Source of the DNA: Bugulina stolonifera
Lineage: Eukaryota > Bryozoa > Gymnolaemata > Cheilostomatida > Bugulidae
Assembly (NCBI GenBank): GCA_935421135.1
Contig: OW285196.1
Coordinates: forward strand, 5,875,001 to 5,939,000
Direction: 5' to 3'
Length of the DNA: 64,000 nt
The notes beneath the pieces were generated by a model. That model made no database searches. It was not told the origin of the DNA and saw nothing but the letters and a program-made list of their open reading frames with translations. Each line of letters opens with the position of its first letter. Position 1 is the stretch's first letter. Positions 50,501 to 60,984 of this stretch are shown in pieces. The translations under genes were made by a program, and so were the position numbers.

Positions 50501-52906
50501 TTTTATGCAAGGAATTTGTTTTTTGAGCAATCAAATATCTGCTACAAGTCCATGAAAATATCTGCTCAAAAGACAAAATCCCTGCTAAAAATGATCATAA
50601 AGTATATAGGAGATCCAAATGCCTTAACACCCGATATAGCAAGGTAGCCGTAATACTAGTGATGCCTTGTGTGCAGGCGTCACATGGATGTGTAAGCTTG
50701 TGGATGTGATCCACTTCTTGGATGCTCAGCTTTGGTCATTGCTAGCTTTCAAAAATGAAGTGGTTGAGGCATTAAAAGAGTTTCTCACAGCTTTTATAGT
50801 TCTCAGGCTAGCGACCACCCATCTACTGGCGAATATTGCACCACTCTCACTCAAACTAGATCTCACATCTTGCAGCTCTCCTTGGTTTTCTGCTGACGTT
50901 AAGTTATTATTATAGTAAAGCTCCTTTGTACATTTGCAGTTACATGTATGTGGAAGGGACCAAGAATGGTCTAGCAGCCCGCCACTTTGCATGCGTTTAG
51001 TGATACGTGAGATTGACTAGCACGAGCTACTTGTTGCCTGTTATCATGACTCATAGGTTCGAGTGTCCCTCCTTGTGTTTGTGACCTCATGGTACGGCAT
51101 TATGCTAGTTGCTCTGGCTTTCGGTTCCGTGAGGAACCTAAGCTAAGAGATTCCTAGTTAAAAGCACCACAGATTTCTATAGAAGTATATAGAAGTGTTT
51201 TGATTGCAGTTCAAGGAGCAACTACATGTAGCTACTACAGCAAATAGCTCTCATTTATATAGTGGTAAACTCACTTCCTCCCACGATGGGAGGGGGGGGG
51301 GGGTCTGGGTTCGATCCTGTACAAATTTATGGATAATCATGGATACTCAAATAAATGTTAATAAATACCGTAATACATCGTACTAGCTCAGGGAACAATG
51401 GAATAAATGTGTCTACATTGTACATGTATACTTTATCTATGTAAAATAACTGTCTACCTGTCCTTACAATATGCATAGTTCTACAAAGTGCTGGGAAGGG
51501 CGACTAGGACATAACAGCTGTGGAATCATGAGTCAACATTGGGGTTATCCATAGTACCAGATAACTTGTACTTGTACATGCATGTTCCTAATTCGATGCA
51601 TGATGCCTGGCCATGGCTATTTATAAACTGAAAGGTGAAAATTTGTTGAGAGGGCTCCCGGGAACCCCTTCAACAGACCATGATTTGTTGAGGGGGGCTC
51701 TCGGGAGCCCAGGGAGCCCGCTAGAAAAAAAGCACTAAATATAATAACATAATTATACAGATACAGGTAGTGTAATATTATGCTCAATATCTATGCAGGA
51801 ATTTCACAATGGCCTGACAAAAATATAAAACATTAAATGAAAATTTTGAGATATACATGTATTATAATAATATTATCCGTGGCGCCAAACACAATTCTTA
51901 GACGTGGCTGCCAAATAGCAGAGCTAGCCGAGGGGCCGCCACAGCTCCTAGAGCTGGATATTATTATTATAGGTCGATATGGCACAGAAGGAAACCCACG
52001 TTTTATTATATACAATGACATGGTGAATTGTTGTTCACTGTAAACAGAAGGAGTGAATGGCCTGAAATTTTTTGTTTAACTACTTCATTGCGTTTGTGAT
52101 AATGATGATTATCTATATTTCCATGGCAATGAGTCATCCACCATTATGCTATCTCCAGTTATCTAAAGTGAACACTTTGTACTCTGAAGGGAAAACTGGT
52201 GTATCCTGCATAATTTGAAAATTGGCCAATGTGTAATATTGTACCAAGTATTGACAGTAGATTCATTAGTAAAATCAACTTACCTCGATGGGTTCACCTC
52301 AGAGACATATTCTGCAGCTGATCCACTTGATCTAGCAACCAGTAAGCTCTGTAGAATTAAGATAGTGATAATTATAGTAATAGTCATGTATTAATACAAT
52401 AGCAGTTGCTATGCGTGTAAATATTTGAGGGTATACAGTGTATTGCAGTCACTTGCTTAAAAGATGCTGGTGTGAGCTACTAATTTAATGATAAACAATA
52501 ATATAGCAAAATAATATAATCTGAGAGTTTTGATTTTATTCCTAATATTTTTATACTTATCCAAGCGTCTTCAACAGAGAAAAATTAATAATGATTATTA
52601 TTTTACTCAGATGCGTCTTGCTATATTGTTTATAGTCACTAACTTGCTGCAATTTCTAATTAGGTTATGCACATATCATTCGGTGATTGCTTCGTTAGTG
52701 GCAAGATTATCCAATTACCGAATAACATTGAAACTAACGAAGAAATAAGAGAAAGTAAATACTGTTCAAGCTACAACAAAACACATGTACAATAATGTAA
52801 CTAGAAATAGTTAATCAGTTGCATTATATGAAAAAAATTAGATTAACTATAAATTTGATAATCAGATACTTACTAGTATCAGTAGGTGTAGATAAAATGT
52901 CCCCAT
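47462..52906 (-). CDS. Secreted NHL beta-propeller protein, complete seven-exon gene
   Basis: Exons, all GT..AG: 52906-52874, 52348-52284, 49888-49029, 48835-48650, 48241-48101, 47944-47701 and 47573-47462. Phases are 0, 2, 1, 1, 1, 2 and join without a stop: 1641 nt, 546 residues. The start gives MGTFYLHLLILSLLVARSSG, a clear signal peptide. Residues about 55-319 form an NHL-type propeller, with blades such as NSPWDVEVD..LLVTDFANHALR and GLILVADYNNRKLRLLNMNT. Residues 320-546 are cysteine-bearing and not recognised. N-glycosylation sequons (NKS, NST, NMT, NCS) fit secretion; there is no membrane segment. NHL propellers usually bind proteins or glycans. The ligand is unknown. Broken exon copies lie nearby at 46245-46460 and possibly 56024-56131. 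The last intron is the least certain join. Confidence 0.8.
47701..47944 (-). CDS. NHL gene exon 6
   Basis: Acceptor AAAATAG, donor GTAAGT. Reads KEPWFVCDEDLLTVYWPTDE and then STLTDLLKERLQQKPDM. A faint likeness to the start of acyl-CoA synthetases was considered and not accepted because the phases tie it to the NHL gene. Confidence 0.7.
48101..48241 (-). CDS. NHL gene exon 5
   Basis: Phase-1 exon on both sides, reading SPLMRTLVLKAEYETNCSSV and ending QFEEICIK. Probable helix with two cysteines. No family recognised. Confidence 0.7.
48650..48835 (-). CDS. NHL gene exon 4: cysteine-containing module
   Basis: Phase-1 exon on both sides, reading PVQYHCPDNNMTAHINPDQE and onward to GNCSYYVHVLG. 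Three cysteines and two sequons. A symmetric phase-1 exon is typical of an extracellular domain unit. The fold is not recognised; an Ig-like or HYR-like module is possible. Confidence 0.75.
49029..49888 (-). CDS. NHL gene exon 3: beta-propeller
   Basis: An 860-bp exon from acceptor CTTACAG to donor GTGAGT. It holds the whole propeller: glycine-tyrosine-(V/D)-G loops (AGTCGAPGYVEGG and AGSTSLGYVDGS), each followed by a proline-bearing blade start and an N-x-x-(L/I)-R strand. The ATG-less 5' part (SITFNKSEKF...) continues exon 2 in frame. Confidence 0.9.
50690..50960 (-). pseudogene. hAT-type transposase remnant in intron 2 of the NHL gene
   Basis: The minus strand reads SRWVVASLRTIKAVRNSFNA followed by FLKASNDQS and a stop. 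Arg-Trp-(x)3-S-x-(R/K)-(x)1-(V/I)-K-A-V resembles the conserved block of ZNF862-like hAT transposases. Only about 70 residues remain. Confidence 0.4.
51254..51330 (+). repeat. tRNA-like (SINE-like) segment in intron 2
   Basis: Contains a box-A-like ATAGTGGTAAACTC, a perfect 5-bp stem CCTCC/GGAGG around a 7-base loop CACGATG, an expanded G run, and box-B-like GGTTCGATCCT. This resembles a tRNA-derived SINE head. A G-run insertion argues against a functional tRNA. Confidence 0.45.
51644..51730. repeat. G/C-rich quasi-palindromes
   Basis: TGTTGAGAGGGCTCCCGGGA with its inverse continuation forms a quasi-palindrome at 51644-51675. A related second one with GGGCTC-TCGG-GAGCCC follows at about 51699. 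They stand out against AT-rich surroundings. Confidence 0.55.
52284..52348 (-). CDS. NHL gene exon 2: end of signal peptide, linker
   Basis: The acceptor is TTCTACAG and the donor GTAAGT. It encodes SLLVARSSGSAAEYVSEVNP and leaves two bases, completed to serine by exon 3. Signal cleavage probably falls near SGSAA/EYV. Confidence 0.75.
52874..52906 (-). CDS. NHL gene exon 1: start and signal peptide
   Basis: Eleven codons, MGTFYLHLLIL, then the donor GTAAGT. The split of the hydrophobic signal peptide between this exon and the next (SLLVARSS...) supports the join. Confidence 0.7.
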
Positions 52907-52973
52907 CTTCTCCTTCCTCTTAGTGGTCTCAACTCAAAGTAGTAAATGATACTCAGTACTGTAGCATAATTAC

Positions 52974-52983
52974 TTATATATAA
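52974..52983 (-). promoter_or_regulatory. Candidate TATA box of the NHL gene
   Basis: On the minus strand TATATATAAG lies about 70 bases upstream of the ATG at 52906, a spacing that would place initiation about 40 bases before the start codon. No other promoter motif was identified. Confidence 0.4.
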
Positions 52984-53183
52984 ACCAGTCTGTGGCTTAG
53001 TATTGTAACCAAGGTTTAGGCTAAGTCCTTTAATCCTGATTAGTAACAGATATAGGACATGTGTCATGCGATAGCCTTGTTTTTTACATAGTTTAAGAAG
53101 TAAAGTATACCCATGCCAAACAATTTTGCACATGCTATGCTACATAGCAATACCATTTAAAATTATAGTGCTAGGGCACTCAC

Positions 53184-53275
53184 TTTGCTTCTTCAACCGG
53201 ATTTTTGCAATGTCTTCATTAGGCAAACCATCATAATATTGGATAACCGTAAGAGAATCACAACCTACTAATCTG
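53184..53275 (-). CDS. Orphan exon of unknown gene
   Basis: A 92-bp stretch between acceptor TTTTTGTCAG and donor GTGAGT, open in a single frame, reading RLVGCDSLTVIQYYDGLPNE and ending AKIRLKKQ. It takes one base to complete its first codon (as do 55281-55200 and the last NHL exon) and leaves one base. It lies about 280 bases upstream of the NHL start. It could be an alternative 3' exon of the gene at 56369-55200 or a remnant. Confidence 0.45.
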
Positions 53276-55077
53276 CTGACAAAAATAATGCACTATTACT
53301 TAGATGACCTGTGCTGACCAACCTGGACGACGGGACTATGTGCTGATGGGTAGATTTAACAGGGTAAACATGCGGGGAGACGATTACCTTGTATGTACAT
53401 TGGAGTTTCTGTGTCTTTATTACATAATAGGATACAGTTCATGCAGTAGCCATTCTTTCTACAGTATAATTATTTTAGATGTACATGTACATATATTTAG
53501 CTTGGTACATACATTTACGTGTATAAAACATGCACATGGAAGGTTACATAATGTCACATGTAGATTTTGGAAATTAAACCTACAGGAGAAAAGATCATTC
53601 AATACTGTTACAATATATTACATGTACATATATATCATATCTTCTATGTAGCCTTATTGTTTCATTGTCTCTCCATAAAATTTATTTACAGGTTTATTGG
53701 AGATAGTAGACTCTCCAAAAGAGTCATAATAACGATATGGTGTTAAATTACTCCTCCACTTTGTTTATGTTAGAATTGAACAGGTTTATTAGATCAAATA
53801 TTTGTAAGTTAATTATAATGTTTCTGCTGGGTATAACAGTGCTGACCCAATAGTGCAAGTGTGAGAAGAGCCCTTGAGTGGTGCAAAGCCTTCGGTATGA
53901 CAGGTAAGACGAACAGCACGAGTTGTAGTTATAGCGATTAACCTAGACGACCCATAGGTCCAGATTCAACGATTAGACGATTCTTGGGAAAAAGTATGTT
54001 CAGTCTTAGCAGATAGTTGGGGCATCAAGGTCCAAAATGGGACCAAGAGCCACAACTACTCCTTGCTACGATAGAAGACTCTGCATACGTAGGGTTGTCT
54101 TTATTGGGATCCAAGTATCAACTGACAGCCCCATACAAATACACACACTTTCTATCTGTTGCGTTCCCGGTAAAAGAACGATCTGCAGCGTCGTCTGAAA
54201 CCTGCGCCACAAGATGTTTGCCTTGTAGATGAGGCCCAACCTAACTAGGGTCGGCCTTTTACAAATTATGCTTAAAATGACATGAATCATATGCGAAACT
54301 AATTTTTAAGCAATTCTAAGACCCCAGCCTCCATTAAATAAGTACCTGTATAGAAAAAGCAGTTATACAGTCATAGTAAGTTACAATCTATAGCCCAGGA
54401 ATTGCATAATAGAGCCACTATGAAGCAGTATGAGGACATATATACACAATAAGGTAAGTACAAGAGTCATTAGACAAGTATGAGTTGAGCAAGAAAACTA
54501 CCAGGTACTTAGTGTGCGTAAATGTCAGTCAGGCGGGCTGACGCTACATCATGAAATGTCCGTGCTACGACAATATTATTAACTCACAGGCCACCTTACT
54601 AAAATACAAAAACTTCAAATCTTCTAACGTAGTCTTTGTACATCTAAAAGTAAAAGCATTTTAATTCAAAGACTGATATTACACTAGCTAACATACCTTT
54701 GTGTATGAAGAAAAATAAGAATCTGCAACTGCCAATAGTCTTTGGTAATCGTTGCAGGAAAATTATTACAAAAAATCCAGTGCATTCTTAGGTAGGAAAC
54801 ATAGTGCTCTGTCATCCACTTTATAAATAATTATGTCGTTCAGTAGCATTGTCAACCGACGTACATGTGCGTATATGTGTATTTGGGAATGTACTACACT
54901 TAACCATTTGAAGTGCTCCCCTTTATTTGTTGTTACACTTGAAGTGCTCATATCCTAGCAGTATGTGTGTTAGTTCAGGTAAATGTATAAAAATGGATTT
55001 TAGTCATAGAATAACCATTTTTGTGCCCAAATCATATATATATCATAGAAAGATAAAAGACTGCTCTATAAAATGCT

Positions 55078-55083
55078 TTTTAT
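55078..55083 (-). terminator. Polyadenylation signal AATAAA of gene B
   Basis: TTTATT on plus, AATAAA on minus, about 115 bases downstream of the gene B stop codon. Short motif, so chance occurrence in AT-rich DNA cannot be excluded. Confidence 0.35.
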
Positions 55084-55199
55084 TTCATCAAGCTACACAG
55101 CACAGTAATGAAGATATGACTGATAGATATCAAAGTTTTAGTCTGATTTAGAGTTTTCATGGCATATCAATGTACGAAACATAATCTAGTCATATAGGT

Positions 55200-56369
55200 C
55201 TAGTAGTTGTGAAACAGCCCCGAATTCTCCTTCTTTCTACATACATCATCATCCACTTCATTGTCACACACATCCTCAGTGCTAAAATGTAGCCCAAATC
55301 AGTCCAATATAATTCAGTTGAGTCCCCCGTTATTAATCTCAATCATCAAAATATGATTGAGTTTATTTTGCTTGACAACTCAAATCTTTTACATTACACA
55401 ATGCTACATGTATATTATGCTTGCAAATGGTTGTTTCAACACTTATTTGACATATTAGGTGAGAAATAGTTTGAATATGGTTGGTGAAACCTTGCTAATA
55501 TTGTTTAGTCAGGGGCCTTGTATGAAGGCCTCTATAGAGGCCTGAGCACTTTTGGCACTTAGGGAGCAGGCCTCTGTAGAGGCCTGAGCACCACAAATGG
55601 TTAAACCAAAAGTATTCATCATACATGGTTACATTAGTAGTCCTCTTTACCAGACTCTCACATAAATTCTAGCATGTTAACATATCACCTACATGGTATT
55701 TCATCAATATATACATTGTATACATTATAGTGTGTATAAGGCCTGAGAATTTGTCAAATTAAACATATGCAAGAAAGTGTCTATCACCACTGCATACAAT
55801 CTTGTAATATAATACCTGGCTAGGTAAATGGGTAATAATTCACAAAAATTCAGTAGACGTTTAGAGTGACATTAGTTACAGGTGTCTGTATTCACCGTTG
55901 GTCGAGGGACAGTAGTTACAGGTGTTTGTATTCACTAATGGTAGAGTGACATTAGTTACAGGTATTTGTATTCACTAATGGTAGAGTGACAGTAGTTAAA
56001 GCTGTCTGTGTTCACCAATGGTAGAGTGACATTAGTTGCACGCGTCGGTATTTACATCATAGAGGAGTTTAAAATCAGCACAGCTGCTGGAAAGAACTAT
56101 TTGTACAGATTCCCTTTCCTCGCTCGCCTTAGTAGAAAGAAAGACATGGTGAACCAGCAATGAAATTTAGTGTGTATAATTAGAAATGAGAATAACGATT
56201 TAATTGTCATGTATAATGGCTATGAATATAAGCTTAGTCCTAACGTTAGACTTCATATTACTTACACCGGATCATGAACTAAAACCGTGACGTCCATCAT
56301 TCTGAAATCGGTAATATTGAACCTGAATTCCAAATGACTGGTGAATGGGTCACGAGAAGTTCCGTTGAC
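55200..56369 (-). CDS. Gene B: 3' end of an unidentified gene, two exons
   Basis: Exon 56369-56266 (104 bp; acceptor AGTTTAG, donor GTAAGT) reads VNGTSRDPFTSHLEFRFNIT and ends DVTVLVHDP. Exon 55281-55200 (82 bp; acceptor ATTTTAG) reads TEDVCDNEVDDDVCRKKENS and ends GLFHNY-stop. The first leaves two bases and the second supplies one, giving a clean join. An AATAAA on the minus strand (TTTATT at 55078-55083) lies about 115 bases past the stop. The sequon and cysteines suggest an extracellular protein. The upstream exons were not found; duplicated repeat DNA at 56490-60200 lies where they would be. Between the exons is 56131-56024, an exon-like segment resembling the last exon of the NHL gene, so the two genes may be relatives. 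Family not recognised. Confidence 0.45.
55862..56054. repeat. 40-bp minisatellite derived from an exon end
   Basis: Units 55862-55901, 55902-55941, 55942-55981, 55982-56021 and a partial one to 56054. On the minus strand each unit reads VNT-type codons, a cysteine, asparagine and a TAA stop, that is, the last codons and stop of the adjoining exon-like segment at 56131-56024. The array is therefore a tandem expansion of the 3' end of that exon. Confidence 0.85.
56024..56131 (-). pseudogene. Exon related to the last exon of the NHL gene
   Basis: Reads EERESVQIVLSSSC, then a tyrosine-aspartate motif and NTDACN-stop, against GESVQIALFSSC..YDTDQDKCV-stop in the intact gene. An acceptor-like CTACTAAG lies at the start, and an alternative AG six bases on would put it in phase with the exon ending at 56266. 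It may be a usable alternative terminal exon of gene B or a decayed copy. Confidence 0.55.
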
Positions 56370-56489
56370 CTAAACTCAAAGTCTTAATCTGTTAGTCAGT
56401 CAACTACTAGCAGGTTGTCACCATTTTATGTCTATGATGTTCTTAAGACATAAGAGCAAACTAATAGTGAAAATAGTGAAAAATGACAG

Positions 56490-57424
56490 AAAATATTATG
56501 AGGTCAGTATTGGTTAAAATAGTCACCATTGCACAATTTTACTAAAATATAAATTATTCTTAAATACTTAGAGCTGCACAGATTTGTTGATAACATGTCA
56601 TCATTAGAATAGACTATGTTTATAGGATGTACATACATGTATATATAAGTCTTAGCTATCAGTAGATTTCTACTCTTAAATACTTAGACTTGCAAAGAGT
56701 TGATGATGAAATATCGTCATTAGAACAGCTTTACTACATTCACAGGATATACATGTGAGTCTTGGCAATCAATCTATTTCTATGCTGTTTCGATCTGTTG
56801 CCCCTGTCTGTAAGATTGCTGAATAACTTCAATGTGATAGGTTGGAATGATGCTGGGTTTGCTGGAAAACCGTAAAACTATTGATTGTATCAGAAATTTG
56901 GCTTAGAAAGTCGGAAAGATGCTGGCATTGTCTGAAAACCAGAAAATTGTTGCTACAAGAAATTTAGTCCTTGTGGCTTAGAAGGTCAGAATGATGCTGG
57001 CATTTTTTGAAAACCAGACAATTGTTATTAACAGAAATTCTGCCCTAGCGACTTAGGTTGGAATGATGTTGAATTTTCTAGAAAACCAAGACTGCTGCTG
57101 TGAGAAATATAGTTTGATGACCAACATTTATATCTCTGTTATATGTGCTCACAAAAATATAGGATCTTTAAAAAATCTCAATAGCAAATGGGGAAAAGTG
57201 ATATTTCAGTATTATAGAGCATCACAAGCTATAAGTGATGTAGTTTTGGTAAAATGCATCAAATAAATATCTGCGTTGTATTATTACACTCAGATAGATG
57301 TCGTTTCCATTGTAGACAATCAATTGATATTAAAAGCGTGATTTAATACATCTGGAAAGCAGGTTGCACAAATGTAAACCTACTTTGGGAGTACACTTCT
57401 GCTTCCATCACCTAATGCAGGTAC
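56490..57424 (+). repeat. Segmental duplication, copy 3 (partial)
   Basis: Collinear with 59300-60201: TTAAAATAGTCA, TTCTTAAATACTTAGAGCT, the 76-bp minisatellite, AAATGGGGAAAAGTGATATTTCAG and the ending CACCTAATGCAGGTA. It has an internal repeat (56530-56660 and 56668-56770) and is more diverged than copies 1 and 2 are from each other. Confidence 0.85.
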
Positions 57425-58169
57425 TCCGTGTAGCATGCAACGTACCCCTTCAGATATTTTTGGCCTAATTCAATTAAAAATTACATGTATACAAAAATGT
57501 GCCACATAAACAGGTAAATAAATGCAGTATGTAACTTGTTCTGTACCCCCTAAGATTTTGAAATATGCCTAGGGGTATATGCGCCCTAGTTTGGAAACTC
57601 CTGACCTAATGCATTTTATGCTATTCAAGATCGGAAAGTATACTTTTTTCTAAATGACTGTAATTTGAAAGATCTCTTTGACTGGACTGTGGATCTAATG
57701 TGCAATTCAATTGCACACACATACTTCGATTTATACATGTACATGTATATTTGCCACACAGGGACAGATTTCATGATCAAGTTACTAATAACTTTAATGG
57801 ATTTATCAGGATATTGGTGCTGTCATTTCATTAATATAATAAATTGAATGTCCAGACACCAGTCTTGGTGAAGTCGGCACTGGAAACTTCCATGAACTAA
57901 TATAATTTCTAGCAGATATTGAGAGTAGACAATCCTAAACACCCCTATCAAATAGACTAAAATAATATTGTAATGGTTCAGGACATTTGTACATACGACT
58001 CCAATCACCCTGTTGGACCTTATAGCGCCTTAAACCACTACTGTCGCACTATTCAATATTTGCAGAATAGTATTGTCCATCCCTTTTCAGTAAGATTGAT
58101 ATGTTGCTTGTGTTTGGAAACCTAGCTGCTGCCAAGAAAGCCCTCTCCTTCAATTTGTAGCCTACGTTA

Positions 58170-60201
58170 AGGTCCTCGACCTTGCAACACAAACTGCTTA
58201 CTAGGTCGGATCACTCTCTTTCTCAGTATAGCATACAAGCAATGACTAGGGATCATATGAGTCGTCTTTGGTAGTTATTTGACTACTAGTACCTGTAAAT
58301 CTTTCATGTAATGAGAAGGCCTAGCACCACTCATAGGCACTTTATTTTAGACTCGGAAGTTGTCTCAGGACGACAGTACCAAAACCCAAAAACCATTACA
58401 ATATTATGATATTGAGTCTAAGTTTTCACATTTCAGATTGAATGATCATTGGCTATTCCAGAACATGTGATCAACATCATGAAACAGTCACATTATAATT
58501 ACACATTGTATGTCTACAGTATCCAATGCACATCCACATGATGGCCTGCCTAGAATAACAGGGAATATTACACTCAAAGCCTTCAACTCTGAATGGTTTT
58601 TCAAACAACTCCATGCACACCTCCTACCCACGCCATCAGCACGACATCCAAGGTCACATGATGCTGACCTGAACGAAGCTCACACCACGCTGCCAATTCC
58701 CAGCCTGCTTGCATATTCTTGACGCCACAATGATATTGCAGAATCAGTTTAGATAAATGCAGTTGAACGGTTTTATATGACGAGGGTATGTAAATCATTT
58801 TCAACAGGACAGGTTGAAGTTGATTTGTTAAATAGTTGTTGAAAAAAAAACTTAACCACCTTATTTCCAACATTGTTCCCAGGTAGGAAACCATTGATCT
58901 AAATTAATAGATCTGGATGTTTTCCAATTTAGAGTGGACAAGGAACTTCACCGATGGCCAAGTTACTCGCTGATGTAGCCCAGAAGCGTTATAAGGCTGG
59001 ATCCCATTCCTAACAGGACCAATGATTTTGTACATGACTGTGCAGGGGCAAGTGAGGTGATAAAGGTTTAAATTTTAATTCAAGCCATCTGGCACATGAA
59101 ATCAATTGCAGAACAGGTTGAGTTACATATAAAATGATGCAGCTTTGTATTACAATGCACACATGGTGAGTTGTTAATTGTTAATCATCTTACGGTATCA
59201 AAGTACTGAGAGAACAAATTGAGTACATTTATAATAGAGTGATATAATGAACATACTAATTTCTACAGCAAGATGGAAAAATAATGACTGAAAAGACTGT
59301 GAAGTCAACGTAGATTAAAATAGTCATAATTACACAATTTTCCTAAAATTTAAATTATTCTTAAATACTTAGAGCTACACAGATTTGATGATGAAATACC
59401 GCCATTAAAACAGATCTATGTTCACAAGACATACATGTAAGTCTTGGCTATCAATCCAATTTCTATGTTATTTCGATCTGTTGCACCCGTCTAGAAGATT
59501 GCTGAATCATTTCTCTTTGGTAGGTTGGAATGATGCTGGCTTTGGTAGACACCCAGCAAATTGTTGAATATATCAGAAATGTTGTCACTGTGGCTTAGAA
59601 GGTCAGAATAATGCTGGCATTGTAGGAAAGCCAGAGAATTGTTATTACAAGAAATTTTGTCCTTGTGGCTCAGGAGGTCAGAATAATGCTGGCGTTGATG
59701 CAAAACGAGAAAATTTGTTATTGCCAGAAATTTAGTGCTGGTGGCTGAAGAGGTCAGAAGGACACTGGCATTTTGTGAAAACCAGATAATTGTTATTAGC
59801 AGAAATTCTGCCGTAGCGACGTAGGTGGGAATGATGTTGGCTTCTATCGAAAACCAAGACTGCTGCTATGAGCAATCTTGTTTGATGACCTACCTATTTT
59901 ATATCTCCGTTACAAGTGCTCATAAAATATATGATCTTCAAAAAATCTCAATAGCAAATGGGGAAAAGTGATATTTCAGGATTGAAGAGCATCGCAAGCT
60001 ACAACTGATGTAGTCATGGTAAAATGCATCATTTAAGCCTCTGCGTCATATTGTTATATTCAGATAGATGTCATCTCCATTGTAGATAATCAATTGATAT
60101 TACATGCTTGATTTAATACATCTGGAAAGCCGTTGCATAAAATAATGTAGACCTAGTTTGGCATTACTGTACACTTCTGCCTATCCATCACCTAATGCAG
60201 G
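58170..60201 (+). repeat. Segmental duplication, copy 2 (longest)
   Basis: 58170-59842 matches copy 1 (44226-45840) at high identity. 59300-60201 matches copy 3 (56490-57424). It therefore spans the union of the other two. The 76-bp minisatellite is at 59515-59860. Confidence 0.9.
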
Positions 60202-60769
60202 TAGAAAATATTAGACTGGCTTCTATGTGTAATAATACACTGTTAGGTCAACCTAGTATCTCTTTGCGTTACTTGGAGAGTTATGTTCTCTTTGTCAATT
60301 CGTACTAAGCTCACAGCTTTACCATAGCTGCAATGTTTTCTTGTAGACACATCAAGCATTGTTACTAGTTGTACATAATGCAATATTTCATATATTATAT
60401 TGGCTGTCTCACTAGATTTGTATTCAGAGAATTATTAATAACTACAAACTATTCTTACAGTGCTTGTCTGAATAAATCTACTGATGAACCGTTGAGCCAT
60501 TTTCATTGTCTGCTGTGGCGCAATGCAATTATATATACATGCAGATGTGTGTGTACCCACACTATCTGCCTAATTTGTGTCAGTTAGTAAGGGGTGGATG
60601 CATTGTTGAGATCTATTTTTTCATTGAAAATTAGAAAAATTATTGATCAAATTTGAGGTGCATACAAATACAATGTACGGTCACTGTACATCATTTGTAT
60701 GTATGACAAGTGTTGCCAGCAAGTCATTTTCTACTTTTTGAGAGCTACTTTTACTGTCGTGCTGCCAAG

Positions 60770-60983
60770 GAAAGGCCCTAGCACAGTTTAACAGAGCTGA
60801 ATGCAGTTTTGAAGCATGTTCAGAGTGTCCACTGCTGGGGAATGAGATTGAAATGACCTTGAAACTAGTTAGACAGAGACTGCCGCATGAGATAAAAGAA
60901 GCAGAAACGACTAAAGTGGAATTCCCACCTTTAAATGTTCTCCTAAGCAGTTATATCTTCTGCTCTACCCTACCAGATAGCAA
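60770..60983 (+). CDS. Putative exon of an unidentified plus-strand gene
   Basis: A 214-bp stretch between an acceptor-like GCTGCCAAG and the donor GTAAGT, without stop in one frame. It reads FNRAECSFEACSECPLLGNE, then LKLVRQRLPHEIKEAETTKV and FPPLNVLLSSYIFC. Four cysteines at the start (C-x6-C-x2-C and one later) and a charged helix give it a real-protein look, and codon use differs from the AT-rich flanks. The acceptor lacks a strong pyrimidine tract. No partner exon was established; the family is not recognised. Confidence 0.42.
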
Positions 60984-60984
60984 G

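Noticed and set aside
55862..56054. CRISPR-like array
   Set aside because: The 40-bp units are contiguous with no unique spacers, and the DNA is animal.
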